Positions 45,538-54,697 of a DNA stretch of 64,000 bases are shown one piece after another (the stretch's first letter is position 1; every line of letters starts with the position of its first letter). This DNA is from Methylobacterium sp. J-067 (GTDB taxonomy: Bacteria > Pseudomonadota > Alphaproteobacteria > Rhizobiales > Beijerinckiaceae). The stretch lies in NCBI RefSeq assembly GCF_022829465.1, contig NZ_JAKSXZ010000135.1:1-64000 (forward strand), written 5' to 3'. Both the position numbers and the translations under genes were made by a program. The notes below the pieces were generated by a model. That model searched no databases. It saw nothing but the letters and a program-made list of their open reading frames with translations, and was not told where the DNA came from.

Positions 45538-47007
45538 CTAGCTCGCGACGCGCTCCGCCTCAGCCACGCGGCCCTCCTCCGCCTCGGCGAGCGCCCGCCC
45601 GACCATGAGCAGGGCGGGGCCTTCGAGACCGGCCGCCTCCACCTTGTCCGCGAGGTCGGCGGCGGTGCCGCGCACCACCGCTTGGTTCGGCCGCGTGGCG
45701 TTGAAGACGAGGAGCGCGGGCGTCCCGGGGGCCAGCCCCTCCTCCACCGCGCGGGCGAGCAGGGCGCCGAGGGTGCGCTTGGGCATGTAGACCACGGTGG
45801 TGACGCTGGAATCGCCGAGCGCGCTCCAGTTCAGATCCTCCGGCAGGCCGCCCTTGCGGTCGTGGCCGGTGACGTATTGCAGCCGCCGCGCCGCGTCGCG
45901 ATGGGTGAGCGACAGGCCCAGCGAGGCGGCAGCCCCCTGCGCCGCCGAGACGCCGGGCACCACCGTGACGGGGATGCCGGCCTGCCGGCAGGCCTCGATC
46001 TCCTCGCCCGCCCGGCCGAAGACCAAGGGATCGCCCGACTTCAGCCGCACCACCTGCTTGCCCGATTTCGCGAGCTGGACCATCAGCGCGTTGATGTCGT
46101 CCTGGCGGCAGGAGGGGCCGTGCCCGGTCTTGCCGACGAGCATGGTCCGCGCCTCGCGCCGGGCGTAGTCGAGGATCGCCGGGGCGACGAGGTCGTCGTA
46201 GAGGATCACGTCGGCGTTGCGCAGAGCCCGCAGCGCCTTCAGCGTCAGGAGTTCGGCATCGCCCGGCCCGGCGCCGACGAGAGTCACGGCCCCGCCCTTC
46301 GGCGCGGCCTCGGTCTCCCCGAGAAGTTCGGCGAGGTCGCCGGCCTCCGGCGTGCGGTCGGGTTCGGCGAAGGCGCGCTCGGTGAAGCGCTCCCAAAAGA
46401 AGCGCCGGTCGGCGAAGCCGGGGAAGCGGCCCGTGACCTGCTCCCGCCAATCCCGCGCTGCCGCCATCCAGCGACTGAACCCGCGCGGCAGCATCGCCTC
46501 GATCCGGGCGCGGACGGTCTGGCCGAAGACCGGCGCGGCGCCCTCCGTCGAGATGCCCACCACCAGCGGCGAGCGGTTGACGATGGCGCCGAACTTCACG
46601 TCGCAGAGATGCGGGCGGTCCACCGCGTTGACGATGGCGCCCGTGGCGCGGGCGGCGGCGACGAAGGCCACCGCGTCCACCTCGTCCTCCATGGCGCCGA
46701 CGCAGAAGGCCGCGCCCCAGAGGTCGTCGGCGGTCCAATGGCGCTCGTGCAGGGTGACGGTGCCGTCGACGATCTCGCCGGGCACGCCGCGTAACTCGTC
46801 CGAGGGCTCGGCGGCGTAGACGTCGACATGGGCGCCGGCGGCGGCCAGCACCTTCACCTTCCACGGCGCCCCGCCGGAGGAGCCCGCCAGCACCACGCGC
46901 TTGCCGCGCAGCGGCACGAAAACCGGCAGCACCGCCAGCGGTTCGAGCCCGGCGGAGCGGGTCTCGCGGGGGGCACGGGTAGGGCGGGGGGTGGTCGGGT
47001 CGGCCAT
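45538..47007 (-). CDS. cysG: Siroheme synthase CysG (dehydrogenase/ferrochelatase plus SAM methyltransferase)
   Basis: CysG converts uroporphyrinogen III to siroheme. The 489-residue fusion has an N-terminal dehydrogenase/chelatase domain (about 25-240, starting FVPLRGKRVVLAGSS) and a C-terminal uroporphyrinogen methyltransferase (about 245-489) with LVGAGPGDAELLTLKAL, VRLKSGDPLVFGRAGEE and VPGVSAAQGAAASLG. The start at 47007 is chosen because upstream codons fall in a palindromic repeat. Siroheme is the cofactor of NirA, encoded further upstream on the same strand. Confidence 0.95.
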   Translation of the reverse strand: MADPTTPRPTRAPRETRSAGLEPLAVLPVFVPLRGKRVVLAGSSGGAPWKVKVLAAAGAHVDVYAAEPSDELRGVPGEIVDGTVTLHERHWTADDLWGAAFCVGAMEDEVDAVAFVAAARATGAIVNAVDRPHLCDVKFGAIVNRSPLVVGISTEGAAPVFGQTVRARIEAMLPRGFSRWMAAARDWREQVTGRFPGFADRRFFWERFTERAFAEPDRTPEAGDLAELLGETEAAPKGGAVTLVGAGPGDAELLTLKALRALRNADVILYDDLVAPAILDYARREARTMLVGKTGHGPSCRQDDINALMVQLAKSGKQVVRLKSGDPLVFGRAGEEIEACRQAGIPVTVVPGVSAAQGAAASLGLSLTHRDAARRLQYVTGHDRKGGLPEDLNWSALGDSSVTTVVYMPKRTLGALLARAVEEGLAPGTPALLVFNATRPNQAVVRGTAADLADKVEAAGLEGPALLMVGRALAEAEEGRVAEAERVAS

Positions 47008-47040
47008 GGTCGCTTCAACTCGGATCGTACAGGCACCGAC

Positions 47041-47206
47041 CCTCCCTCTCCCCTCTGCGGGAGAGGGTGGCCCCCGGAGGGGGTCGGGAGAGGGGCAGCG
47101 CGACGGTTCAGGGTGAAACGAGCGCGTCACCCCTTCCGGCGACGGCGCTCCCCTCTCCCGACCCTCGCTGACGCGAGGGCCACCCTCCCCCGCAGAGGGG
47201 GGAGGG
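47041..47206. repeat. GC-rich palindromic repeat element between nasA and cysG
   Basis: Hairpin CCCTCTCCC/GGGAGAGGG (47044-47067) and hairpin CCCTCCCC/GGGGAGGG (47183-47206) flank a larger inverted pair (GGTCGGGAGAGGGG near 47083 and CCCCTCTCCCGACC near 47150). The design matches the element at 18691-18876. It separates nasA from cysG and could attenuate or stabilise their transcript. Confidence 0.65.
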
Positions 47207-47229
47207 ATCATTCGGCAGTCTATCACCAA

Positions 47230-49890
47230 TCACGCCGCTTTTGGGGTCTCGACGGTCAGCAGCTTGCGGATCTCTGGGATGCACGAGCCGCAATTCGTCC
47301 CGGCCTTGCAGGCGGCGCCCACCGCCTCCACGCTGCCCGCCCCGGCGCGGATCGTGGCGGCGATGACGTCGAGGCCGACGCCGTGGCAGGCGCAGACCAC
47401 CGGCCCCGCGCCTTCCGTCGCTGCCCGGCCCGAGAGCAGCGCCCGGCGCTCGGCCACCTCCGGCTCCGTCCCGGCGAAGAGGGCCTTGGCCGCCTCCCAA
47501 TCGGGCCGCGTCTCATAGGGTCCCACCGCGATGCTCGCGACGAGCCGCGCCCCGTCATAGACGGCGCAGCGGTAGCGCCCGCGCGCGTGGTCGGCATATT
47601 CCGCCACCTGATAGCCGGCCCCCTGGACCAGCCCGCGCAGGGCGAGCGCCACCTCGCGGGAACCGTCCTGGGTCGCGAATTGCACGCCCCAGCCGCCGGG
47701 GATCGCAGCCTTCGCCCACCACCAGCCCTCGGGCATCGGTACCGCCTCGCGCGAGAGCACGAAGCCCCGCGCCCGGTAGGACACGGCCGCGATGGCGGCG
47801 GGCGTCGCCTTCAGTTCCGGCTGGCCCGAGACGGGGTCCGGCACGCCACGCACCAGCGCCCCGACCCGCGCCGCCGAGGCGTAGGCGGCGTTCCAGTGCA
47901 TCGGCATGAACAACTGGCCCGGTGACACCGCGTCCGTGACCGTCACCTCCAGCTCGGCATGGCCGTGCGCGGTGGCGACGCGGGCGATCCCGCCCTCGGT
48001 CAGCCCGAACCGCTGCGCGTCGTCCGGGTGAATCTCCACGAAGGGCACCGCCCGGTGGGCCGAGAGGCGCTGGCTCTTCCCCGTCCGGGTCATGGTGTGC
48101 CAGTGGTCGCGCACCCGGCCGGTGTTGAGCACGAAGGGGTGCTCGCCGCCCGCCGCCTCGGCGAGGCCCGGGGGCTGCACCGCGACGAAGCGGGCGCGGC
48201 GGTCGAAGGTGTAGAACCGCCCGTCCGCGAAGAAGCGCGGCTTGCCCTGCCGCCCGCCCTTCCGGGGCAGGGGCCATTGCACCGGCTGGGCCGCGGCGTA
48301 GGCCGGATCCGCGATGTCGGTGAGCGCGCCGATGTCGAAATCGCGGGTGCCGTTGTTCTCGAAGGCCGAGAGGCCGGCATGCTCGCGGAACACGGCGGCG
48401 GCGCTCTCGAAGGCGAAGGCCTTGCCGTGCCCGAGCCGCCGGCCGACCTCCGCCAGCACCGCCCAATCCGGCCGCGCCTTGCCGGGGCTCGGCAGGAAGC
48501 GGCGCTGGCGCGAGATCCGCCGCTCGGAATTCGTGACCGTGCCGTCCTTCTCGCCCCAGCCCTGCGCCGGCAGCAGCACCGTGGTGCGGGCTCTGGCCCT
48601 GGCCGTGTCCGCGTCGGCCATGATGTCGGAGACGATCAGAAGGTCGAGGCCTTCCATCGCCGCACGGACATGGTTCGCCCGGGGCATCGACACGAACGGG
48701 TTCGTGCCCATCACCCAGAGGGCCTTGATCTTGCCGCTGCGCACCGCCTCGAACAGGGCCACCGCCTTCATGCCCTCGCCGGTGACGATGCGCGGCGCGG
48801 CCCAGTAGCGGCGCACCCGGTCGACCTCCTCGGGCGCGAAATGCATGTGCGCGGCGAGCATGTTCGACAGGCCGCCGACCTCGCGCCCGCCCATGGCGTT
48901 GGGCTGGCCGGTGAGGGAGAACGGCCCCTGCCCCACCCCGCCGATCCGGCCGGTGACGAGGTGGCAATTGATGATCGCATTGCCCTTGTCGGTGCCCTGC
49001 ACCGACTGGTTCACGCCCATGGAGAAGGCGGTGACGACCCGCCGCGTCCGGGCGAAGAGATCGTAGAAGGCAGTGATATCGGTGGGGGCGAGGCCCGTCG
49101 CGGCGGCGACCGCATTGAGATCGGGGGCGATCTGGCGGGCGCGGTCGAGGGCGCCGTCGAGGCCCGCCGTGTGCTCGTCCACGAAGGCGCGGTCGCTGAA
49201 GCCGTTGTCGGCGAGGTGGACGAGGAGGCCGGAGAACAGGGCCACGTCGCTGCCCGGCTTCAGGCCGAGGAACAGGTCGGATTCCTGCGCTGTCTGGGTG
49301 CGGCGGGGGTCGATCACCACGAACTTCGTGCCCCGCCGCGCCTTGGCCTCGGCCATCCGGCGGAACAGGACGGGATGGCACCACGCGGTGTTCGAGCCGA
49401 CCAGTACGATCAGGTCGGCCTCGTCGAGGTCTTCGTAGCAGCCGGGCACCGTGTCCGAGCCGAAGGCCCGGCGGTGGGCCGCCACCGCGCTCGACATGCA
49501 CAGGCGGGAGTTGGTCTCGACATGCGGTGTGCCGACGAAGCCTTTCGCGAGCTTGTTGGCGACGTAGTAATCCTCGGTGAGCAACTGGCCGGAGAGGTAG
49601 AAGGCGATGGCCTCCTGCCCGTGGGCCTCGGCGATCCGCGCCATCTCCGAGGCTACGGTGCCGAGCGCGGCGTCCCAGGAGACCCGCGCCCCGTTGAGGT
49701 GCGGGTAGAGCAGCCGGTTCTCCAGCGACAGCGTCTCGCCGAGCGCCGAACCCTTGGAGCAGAGCCGGCCGAGATTGGCCGGATGCTCCGGGTCGCCCGC
49801 GATGGCCGCGCCCCCCTGCCCGTCCGGCGTCGCCAGGACGCCGCAGCCGACGCCGCAATACGGGCAGGTGGTGCGGACCTCAGCGGTCAT
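47230..49890 (-). CDS. nasA: Assimilatory nitrate reductase catalytic subunit with C-terminal BFD domain
   Basis: NasA reduces nitrate to nitrite in the cytoplasm. The 886-residue molybdoprotein starts with a [4Fe-4S] site (Cys9, Cys12, Cys16, Cys44), then the molybdopterin-guanine domain with NSRLCMSSAVAAH holding the Mo-ligand Cys, GQPNAMGGREVGG and the C-terminal dinucleotide domain (LNTGRVRDHWHTMTRTGKS). A BFD-type [2Fe-2S] domain ends the protein (VCACHG ... TNCGSC). The ATG at 49890 fits the conserved N-terminus; the open frame upstream lies antisense to nothing but within the reductase region. It follows the reductase gene by 17 bases. Confidence 0.95.
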   Translation of the reverse strand: MTAEVRTTCPYCGVGCGVLATPDGQGGAAIAGDPEHPANLGRLCSKGSALGETLSLENRLLYPHLNGARVSWDAALGTVASEMARIAEAHGQEAIAFYLSGQLLTEDYYVANKLAKGFVGTPHVETNSRLCMSSAVAAHRRAFGSDTVPGCYEDLDEADLIVLVGSNTAWCHPVLFRRMAEAKARRGTKFVVIDPRRTQTAQESDLFLGLKPGSDVALFSGLLVHLADNGFSDRAFVDEHTAGLDGALDRARQIAPDLNAVAAATGLAPTDITAFYDLFARTRRVVTAFSMGVNQSVQGTDKGNAIINCHLVTGRIGGVGQGPFSLTGQPNAMGGREVGGLSNMLAAHMHFAPEEVDRVRRYWAAPRIVTGEGMKAVALFEAVRSGKIKALWVMGTNPFVSMPRANHVRAAMEGLDLLIVSDIMADADTARARARTTVLLPAQGWGEKDGTVTNSERRISRQRRFLPSPGKARPDWAVLAEVGRRLGHGKAFAFESAAAVFREHAGLSAFENNGTRDFDIGALTDIADPAYAAAQPVQWPLPRKGGRQGKPRFFADGRFYTFDRRARFVAVQPPGLAEAAGGEHPFVLNTGRVRDHWHTMTRTGKSQRLSAHRAVPFVEIHPDDAQRFGLTEGGIARVATAHGHAELEVTVTDAVSPGQLFMPMHWNAAYASAARVGALVRGVPDPVSGQPELKATPAAIAAVSYRARGFVLSREAVPMPEGWWWAKAAIPGGWGVQFATQDGSREVALALRGLVQGAGYQVAEYADHARGRYRCAVYDGARLVASIAVGPYETRPDWEAAKALFAGTEPEVAERRALLSGRAATEGAGPVVCACHGVGLDVIAATIRAGAGSVEAVGAACKAGTNCGSCIPEIRKLLTVETPKAA

Positions 49891-49907
49891 GGCGGGTTCC
49901 TCGCGCG

Positions 49908-51509
49908 TCAGTACACGTCGGCTTGGTAGCGTCCGGCCTTCTTGAGGGCGCCGAGGTAGGCAACCGCGTCCTCGGGGCTCTTCTGGCCGTGGGTGGCGGC
50001 GACGTCGATGATCGCCCGCTCGACGTCCTTGGCCATGCGCTTGGCATCGCCGCAGACGTAGAAATGCGCCCCGCCTTCGAGCCACTTCCACAGGTCGGCG
50101 CCGTTCTCGCGCATCCGGTCCTGGACGTAGGTCTTCTCCGACCCGTCGCGGGACCACGCGAGCGACAGGCGGGTCAGCACCTTGTCGTCCTTCAGCTTGG
50201 TCAATTCGTCCTTGTAGAAGAAGTCCGACGCCTGCCGCTGGTGGCCGTAGAACAGCCAGTTCCGGCCGGGGGCCTGCGTCGCCGCGCGCTCGCGCAGGAA
50301 GGCCCGGAACGGCGCGATCCCGGTGCCGGGGCCGCACATGATCACGTCCTTCGACAGGTCCGCGGGCAGGCCGAAGCCGTGGGCCTTCTGAAGGTAGATC
50401 TTGACCTTGGTCTGCTCGGGCAGGCGCTCGCCCAGATGGGTCGAGGCCACGCCGAGCCGCAGCCGGGAGCGGTGGTTGTAGCGCACGGCATCGACGGTGA
50501 GCGACACCCGGCCGACATCCATCTTCGGCGAGGACGAGATCGAGTAGAGCCGGGGCTGCAATTCGTCCAGCGCCTCGAGAAAGACTTCCGCGTCGGGCCG
50601 CGCGCCCCGGAACTTGTGCAGGGCGCCGAGCACGTCGAGATAGGCGGCATCCCCGTCCGGGTCCTCGCCGGAGGCCAAAGCCTGCGCCTTCTTGCGCGCC
50701 TCGCCGGAGGTGAGGAGCGAGAGCAACTGGTAGAGGTTGTCCGGCGCGGCGCCGAGCGCGTAGTTGATGAGCAGATGGTCACGCAGGGTCCGCTCGCCGA
50801 TCATCCGCTCCGGCCGGGCGCCGAGTTCGGCGATCACCGCATCGACCAGCGCCGGGGCGTTGGCCGGGAACAGCCCGAGGGAATCGCCGACCTCGTACTG
50901 GATCGGCGTGCCGTCGAGGCCGATCTCGATGTGCCACGTCTCCTTCTCGCCCCCCGGATCGTTGAGGCGGCGGCGGGAGAGGAACAGGGCCTCGACCGGG
51001 TTCTCGCGGCAGAGCCCGAGGGGGCCGATCTCGGGCGCCTTCGCCTCGGCACTGGGCGCGTCGGACGCCGGAGCGGAGCCGCCGGCCGCGCCGAACTCCT
51101 CATCCAGCTTCTTGAGCATCCGCAACGTCTCCTTGCCGCCGGGCTGGCAGAGGTTCAGTCGCGCCTCGTTCTTCAGGAAGATCGCGTTGGCATAGTCCGC
51201 GCAGTTGTAGCCGCACTGGCCGCAATCCTGCTGTGCCATCGCGGCCATCAGCTTCTGGGGCTCGGGCCGCTCCTTGGCGAGGTTCATGCGGTCGGGCAGC
51301 GGCATCGACGGGTCGTGCCAGGGCGCGTCGTCGTTGTCGGCGAGCTTGGGGCCGGAGGCCGGCGCCTCGCCGGGGGCGAGCGCCGTAGCGCCCTCGACGG
51401 CCGGGCCGAGCAGGGCGGCGAAATAGCCGGACAGCCACGCCCGCTGGTCGGGGTCGAACGGGGCGGTCTCGGGGATCAGGACGAGCGGGGGCGAGACATG
51501 CTGGGTCAT
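49908..51509 (-). CDS. FAD/NADP reductase with N-terminal [4Fe-4S] motif (CysJ-like, no flavodoxin domain)
   Basis: The 533-residue protein combines a short N-terminal motif (DPDQRAWLSGYFAALLG), a Fe-S module with Cys96, Cys99, Cys103 and Cys121 (QDCGQCGYNC then LNLCQPGG, like PF04060) and a cytochrome-P450-reductase-type FAD/NADP module (RLYSISSSP, CGPGTGIAPFRAF, YVCGDAKRMAKDVE). The FMN flavodoxin domain of normal CysJ is missing. It probably passes electrons from NAD(P)H through FAD to the cluster and on to NirA or NasA. Its stop side abuts nasA and its ATG overlaps the nirA stop by four bases. Confidence 0.85.
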   Translation of the reverse strand: MTQHVSPPLVLIPETAPFDPDQRAWLSGYFAALLGPAVEGATALAPGEAPASGPKLADNDDAPWHDPSMPLPDRMNLAKERPEPQKLMAAMAQQDCGQCGYNCADYANAIFLKNEARLNLCQPGGKETLRMLKKLDEEFGAAGGSAPASDAPSAEAKAPEIGPLGLCRENPVEALFLSRRRLNDPGGEKETWHIEIGLDGTPIQYEVGDSLGLFPANAPALVDAVIAELGARPERMIGERTLRDHLLINYALGAAPDNLYQLLSLLTSGEARKKAQALASGEDPDGDAAYLDVLGALHKFRGARPDAEVFLEALDELQPRLYSISSSPKMDVGRVSLTVDAVRYNHRSRLRLGVASTHLGERLPEQTKVKIYLQKAHGFGLPADLSKDVIMCGPGTGIAPFRAFLRERAATQAPGRNWLFYGHQRQASDFFYKDELTKLKDDKVLTRLSLAWSRDGSEKTYVQDRMRENGADLWKWLEGGAHFYVCGDAKRMAKDVERAIIDVAATHGQKSPEDAVAYLGALKKAGRYQADVY

Positions 51510-53296
51510 GCGGCTTCCCTCAGGGCGGGAACGGATTCGGCGGCGTCGCGCAGGGCCTCCGGTCCGGTGCGGGCGGTGAATTGCTGGAAGGTCTCGTCCG
51601 GGCCCTGGCGGCCGTCGAGGTAGGTGCGCAGCAGCGCCTCGACGCGCAGCGGCGCCTCCTCGGCCTTCACGGCCTTCCAGATCTCGGTGCCGATCTTCGG
51701 GGTCTCGGCGAAGCCGCCGCCGACCACGATGTCGTAGCCCTCGACGGTGTCGCCCTCCTCCGAGACGACGACCTTGGCGCCGATCAGGCCGATATCGCCG
51801 ATGTAGTGCTGGGCGCAGCTATGGTGGCAGCCGGTGAGGTGGACGTTCACCGGCACGTCCAATTCCTTCACCGTGCGCTCGACATGCTCGGCGATGAGCA
51901 TGGCGTGGCCCTTGGTGTCCGAGGCGGCGAACTTGCAGCCCCGCGCCCCGGTACAAGCGACGAGGCCCGCCCGGATGCCCTCGGCCTTGATCGACAGGCC
52001 GAGCGCCGCGACGCGCTCCTCGACCTCCGCGAGCTTGGAATCCGGCACGCCGGAAAAGACGAAGTTCTGCCAGACGGTGAGGCGGATCTGTCCGTCACCG
52101 CACTCCTGGGCGATCTTGGCGAGCGCCCGCACCTCGTCGCTCAGCATCTTCCCGACCGGGAGCACGACGCCGACCCAGTTCAGACCCTCCTGCCGCTGCT
52201 TGTGTACGCCGACATGCGCGTAGCGGTTCGTGGGCTTGCGGGGGGCGATGTGGGCGGGATCGACCCGCTCCAGCTTGCGGCCGAGCTTCTCCTCGACGGC
52301 GGCGAGGTACTTGTCGAAGCCCCAGGCGTCGAGGACGTACTTCATCCGCGCCTTGTTGCGGTTCGTCCGGTCGCCGTTCTCGATGAAGACGCGGATGATC
52401 GCGTCGGCGACCTGGTTGCACTCCTCGGGCTTGAGCACCACGCCGGTATCGCGGGCGAGGTCCTTGTGGCCGGAGATGCCGCCCAGCACGAGGCGCATCC
52501 AGATGCCCGGCGCGACCGAGGCGCCCTCCAGCACCTCGACGGCCTGGAAGCCGACATCGTTCGTCTCCTCCAGCACCGCCATGACGCCGCCGCCGTCGAA
52601 GGCGACGTTGAACTTGCGCGGCAGGCCGTAGAGCGAGCGGTCGTTGATGATCCAGTTGTTCCAGGACTTGGCGAGCGGCCTTGTGTCCAGGATCTCCTGC
52701 GCGTCGATGCCGGCGGTGGGGGAGCCGGTGACGTTGCGGATGTTGTCCGCCCCCGCCCCCTGCGCGCCGAGGCCGATATCGGCGAGCCCGTCGAGGAAGG
52801 GCTGGGCGTGCTCCGGCGTGATCTCGCGGACCTGCAGGTTCGCGCGGGTGGTGACGTGGACGTAGCCGCCGCCATGGGCGTCGGCGAGGTCGGCGACGCC
52901 CGCGAATTGCCAATGGTGCAGCACCCCGTTGGGGATGCGCAGGCGGCACATGTAGCTCACCTGATTGGGGGCGACCCAGAACATCCCGTGGTAGCGCCAG
53001 CGGAAATTGTCCTCCGGCTTAGGGGCCTTGCCGGTGGCGGCCTCGGCCTTCAGCCGGTTGTGCCCGTCGAAGGGGCTTTCGGCCCGCTTCCACTTCTCCT
53101 GCTCGCAGAGCTTGCCGCCGGCCTTCACCGTGGCGTCCTGCGCCTTCAGGTGGATCGCGTCCGGGCCGATGGGCTCGGCCGCCGGGGCGGCGGCCCCCTG
53201 CCCCGTCGCGAGGCCGCCGGTCATCCGCGCCGCGCCGATGCCGGCCGCGAACCCTTCGAGGTAGCGCCGCTGCTCGGCGTTGAATTCGTCCGCCAT
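51506..53296 (-). CDS. nirA: Siroheme nitrite reductase NirA-type
   Basis: The 596-residue protein is a monomeric siroheme/[4Fe-4S] reductase, converting nitrite to ammonium by six electrons. It has two ferredoxin-like half-domains and the cluster Cys motifs CTGARGC and GCHHSCAQH. YVHVTTRANLQVREI and NVTGSP are typical of the family. Sulfite reductase is the alternative, but the nitrate reductase neighbours favour nitrite. The N-terminus (FNAEQRRYLEGFAAG) resembles that of the reductase it is coupled to. It lies 10 bases after the FAD oxidoreductase gene. Confidence 0.9.
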   Translation of the reverse strand: MADEFNAEQRRYLEGFAAGIGAARMTGGLATGQGAAAPAAEPIGPDAIHLKAQDATVKAGGKLCEQEKWKRAESPFDGHNRLKAEAATGKAPKPEDNFRWRYHGMFWVAPNQVSYMCRLRIPNGVLHHWQFAGVADLADAHGGGYVHVTTRANLQVREITPEHAQPFLDGLADIGLGAQGAGADNIRNVTGSPTAGIDAQEILDTRPLAKSWNNWIINDRSLYGLPRKFNVAFDGGGVMAVLEETNDVGFQAVEVLEGASVAPGIWMRLVLGGISGHKDLARDTGVVLKPEECNQVADAIIRVFIENGDRTNRNKARMKYVLDAWGFDKYLAAVEEKLGRKLERVDPAHIAPRKPTNRYAHVGVHKQRQEGLNWVGVVLPVGKMLSDEVRALAKIAQECGDGQIRLTVWQNFVFSGVPDSKLAEVEERVAALGLSIKAEGIRAGLVACTGARGCKFAASDTKGHAMLIAEHVERTVKELDVPVNVHLTGCHHSCAQHYIGDIGLIGAKVVVSEEGDTVEGYDIVVGGGFAETPKIGTEIWKAVKAEEAPLRVEALLRTYLDGRQGPDETFQQFTARTGPEALRDAAESVPALREAA

Positions 53297-53306
53297 GCCG
53301 GTCTCC

Positions 53307-54575
53307 TTACGCCGCGAGGGATTGGGGCGCCGGGCGCCCGAACATGAGATCGTCCACGTCGCCGACCGGCTCGCCGGAGCGGATCAGCGCCTTGCAGGAG
53401 GCCTGCTCGGCGATGTCGCCGACGAAGACCGCGCCGACGAGCCGACCCTCCCGCAGCAGCAGCTTGCGGTAGAGGCCGGCGCCGGGATCGAAGAGGGTCA
53501 CGGCCTCGGCGTCGGCCGGGGTGTCCACGAGCCCGGCCGAGAAGACCGGGAGCCCCGAGATCTTGAGGCTGGTGGCGAGGTGCGTGCCCTCGTAGGCGAC
53601 AGATTGCCCGGAGAGGTGCCGGGCCAGCGTGTCGGCCTGCTCGTAGGAGGGCTCCACGAGGCCGTAGACGAGGCCCCGGTGCTCGGCGCACTCGCCCAGC
53701 GCGAAGATGCGCGGGTCGGAGGTCGCCATGCGGTCATCGACGAGGATGCCCCGGTTCGTCGCGAGCCCCGCGCCCTGTGCCAGCGCCAGGGACGGGCGCA
53801 CGCCGACCGACATCACCACGAGGTCGGCGGGCAGCACGGTGCCGTCCGCGAGCCGCAGACGCTCGACCCTGCCGTCGCCCTCGACGGCGGCGGTGTCGGC
53901 GCCGAGGATCACGCGGACGCCGCGCTCCTCCATGGCCCGGCGGACGAGGCCGGCGGCCTCGTGATCGAGTTGGCGCTCCATCAGCCGGTCCATGACGTGG
54001 AGGAGCGTCGTGTCGATGCCGCGCTTGGCGAGGCCGGCGGCGGCCTCCAGGCCGAGCAGCCCACCGCCGATTACGATGGCCTTGGCATGTTCCACGGCGG
54101 CCTTGCGGATCGCCGCCACGTCGGACAGGTCGCGGAAAGTGATGACGCCGGGCAGGTCCATGCCGGGCTTCGGCAGGCGGATCGGCAGGGAGCCGACCGC
54201 GAGCACCAGCGTGTCGAAGGGCAGGACATGCGCGTCGCCGACGATCGCCTGGCCGTTCTCCCGGTCGATGGCGGTGACGGGGGCGCCGGTGATGAGGCGG
54301 ATGCCGTGGCTCTCGTACCAGTCGAGGCCGCGGAAGGCGGTGGCGGCCTCGTCGATCTCGCCGCCGAGCAGCGAGGAGAGGAGCACGCGGTTGTAGGCAG
54401 CCTGGGGCTCGGCGCCCACGCAGGCCACGTCGTAGAGACCGGGGCAGCCCTCGGTCAGGCGCTCCAGGAAGCGGAGCGAAGCCATGCCGTTGCCGACGAC
54501 GAGGAGGCGCTTGCGCCCCTGTCCGTCCGTCGCCCGCGAAACCGGCAGTGCGGAATCCCTATGGTTAGTCGGCAT
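53307..54575 (-). CDS. NAD(P)H-dependent FAD oxidoreductase (NirB N-terminal-like)
   Basis: The 422-residue protein has two Rossmann motifs, LLVVGNGMASLRFLERL and AIVIGGGLLGLEAAAGLAKRG, and the SVGVRPSLALAQGAGL/GECAEHRGLVYG blocks found in the FAD domain of NirB and in rubredoxin reductases. It lacks the siroheme domain, so it is the stand-alone electron-input subunit. It is the first structural gene of the operon. The ATG at 54575 is chosen because an upstream ATG at 54650 falls in the terminator hairpin. Confidence 0.88.
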   Translation of the reverse strand: MPTNHRDSALPVSRATDGQGRKRLLVVGNGMASLRFLERLTEGCPGLYDVACVGAEPQAAYNRVLLSSLLGGEIDEAATAFRGLDWYESHGIRLITGAPVTAIDRENGQAIVGDAHVLPFDTLVLAVGSLPIRLPKPGMDLPGVITFRDLSDVAAIRKAAVEHAKAIVIGGGLLGLEAAAGLAKRGIDTTLLHVMDRLMERQLDHEAAGLVRRAMEERGVRVILGADTAAVEGDGRVERLRLADGTVLPADLVVMSVGVRPSLALAQGAGLATNRGILVDDRMATSDPRIFALGECAEHRGLVYGLVEPSYEQADTLARHLSGQSVAYEGTHLATSLKISGLPVFSAGLVDTPADAEAVTLFDPGAGLYRKLLLREGRLVGAVFVGDIAEQASCKALIRSGEPVGDVDDLMFGRPAPQSLAA

Positions 54576-54629
54576 CGTTCGGTCGCGTCTCGAACCTCGT
54601 ATCCAGGGATCGTCGGCGGACCGCCCACG

Positions 54630-54697
54630 AAAAAGCCGCTGCCGGGTCATGGTCCGGGGCAGCCGGTCGGGAGCCCCAGGAGAACCGGATCAGCGGC
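54630..54697 (-). terminator. Leader terminator ahead of the nitrite/nitrate operon (candidate NasT target)
   Basis: Read on the minus strand, arms GCCGCTG-AT-CCGG and CCGG-CAGCGGC pair (54697-54685 with 54645-54635) and are followed by TTTTT. The loop between the arms contains further self-complementary segments. It lies 55 bases before the first structural gene start. Since the NasT antiterminator gene is just upstream, this is the likely attenuator, relieved by nitrate through NasS/NasT. Hexaloop ANTAR hairpins could not be assigned with certainty. Confidence 0.6.

Noticed and set aside
47041-47206. Repeats considered as a CRISPR array
   Set aside because: There are only inverted hairpin units, no regular direct repeats with unique spacers, and no cas genes.
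49891-50337. Upstream extension of nasA
   Set aside because: The conserved Fe-S N-terminus begins at the ATG at 49890; the rest overlaps the reductase gene in a shifted frame.
51506-53296. NirA-type protein as a sulfite reductase
   Set aside because: The family allows it, but the nitrate reductase, NasST and leader in the same unit make nitrite the better substrate.
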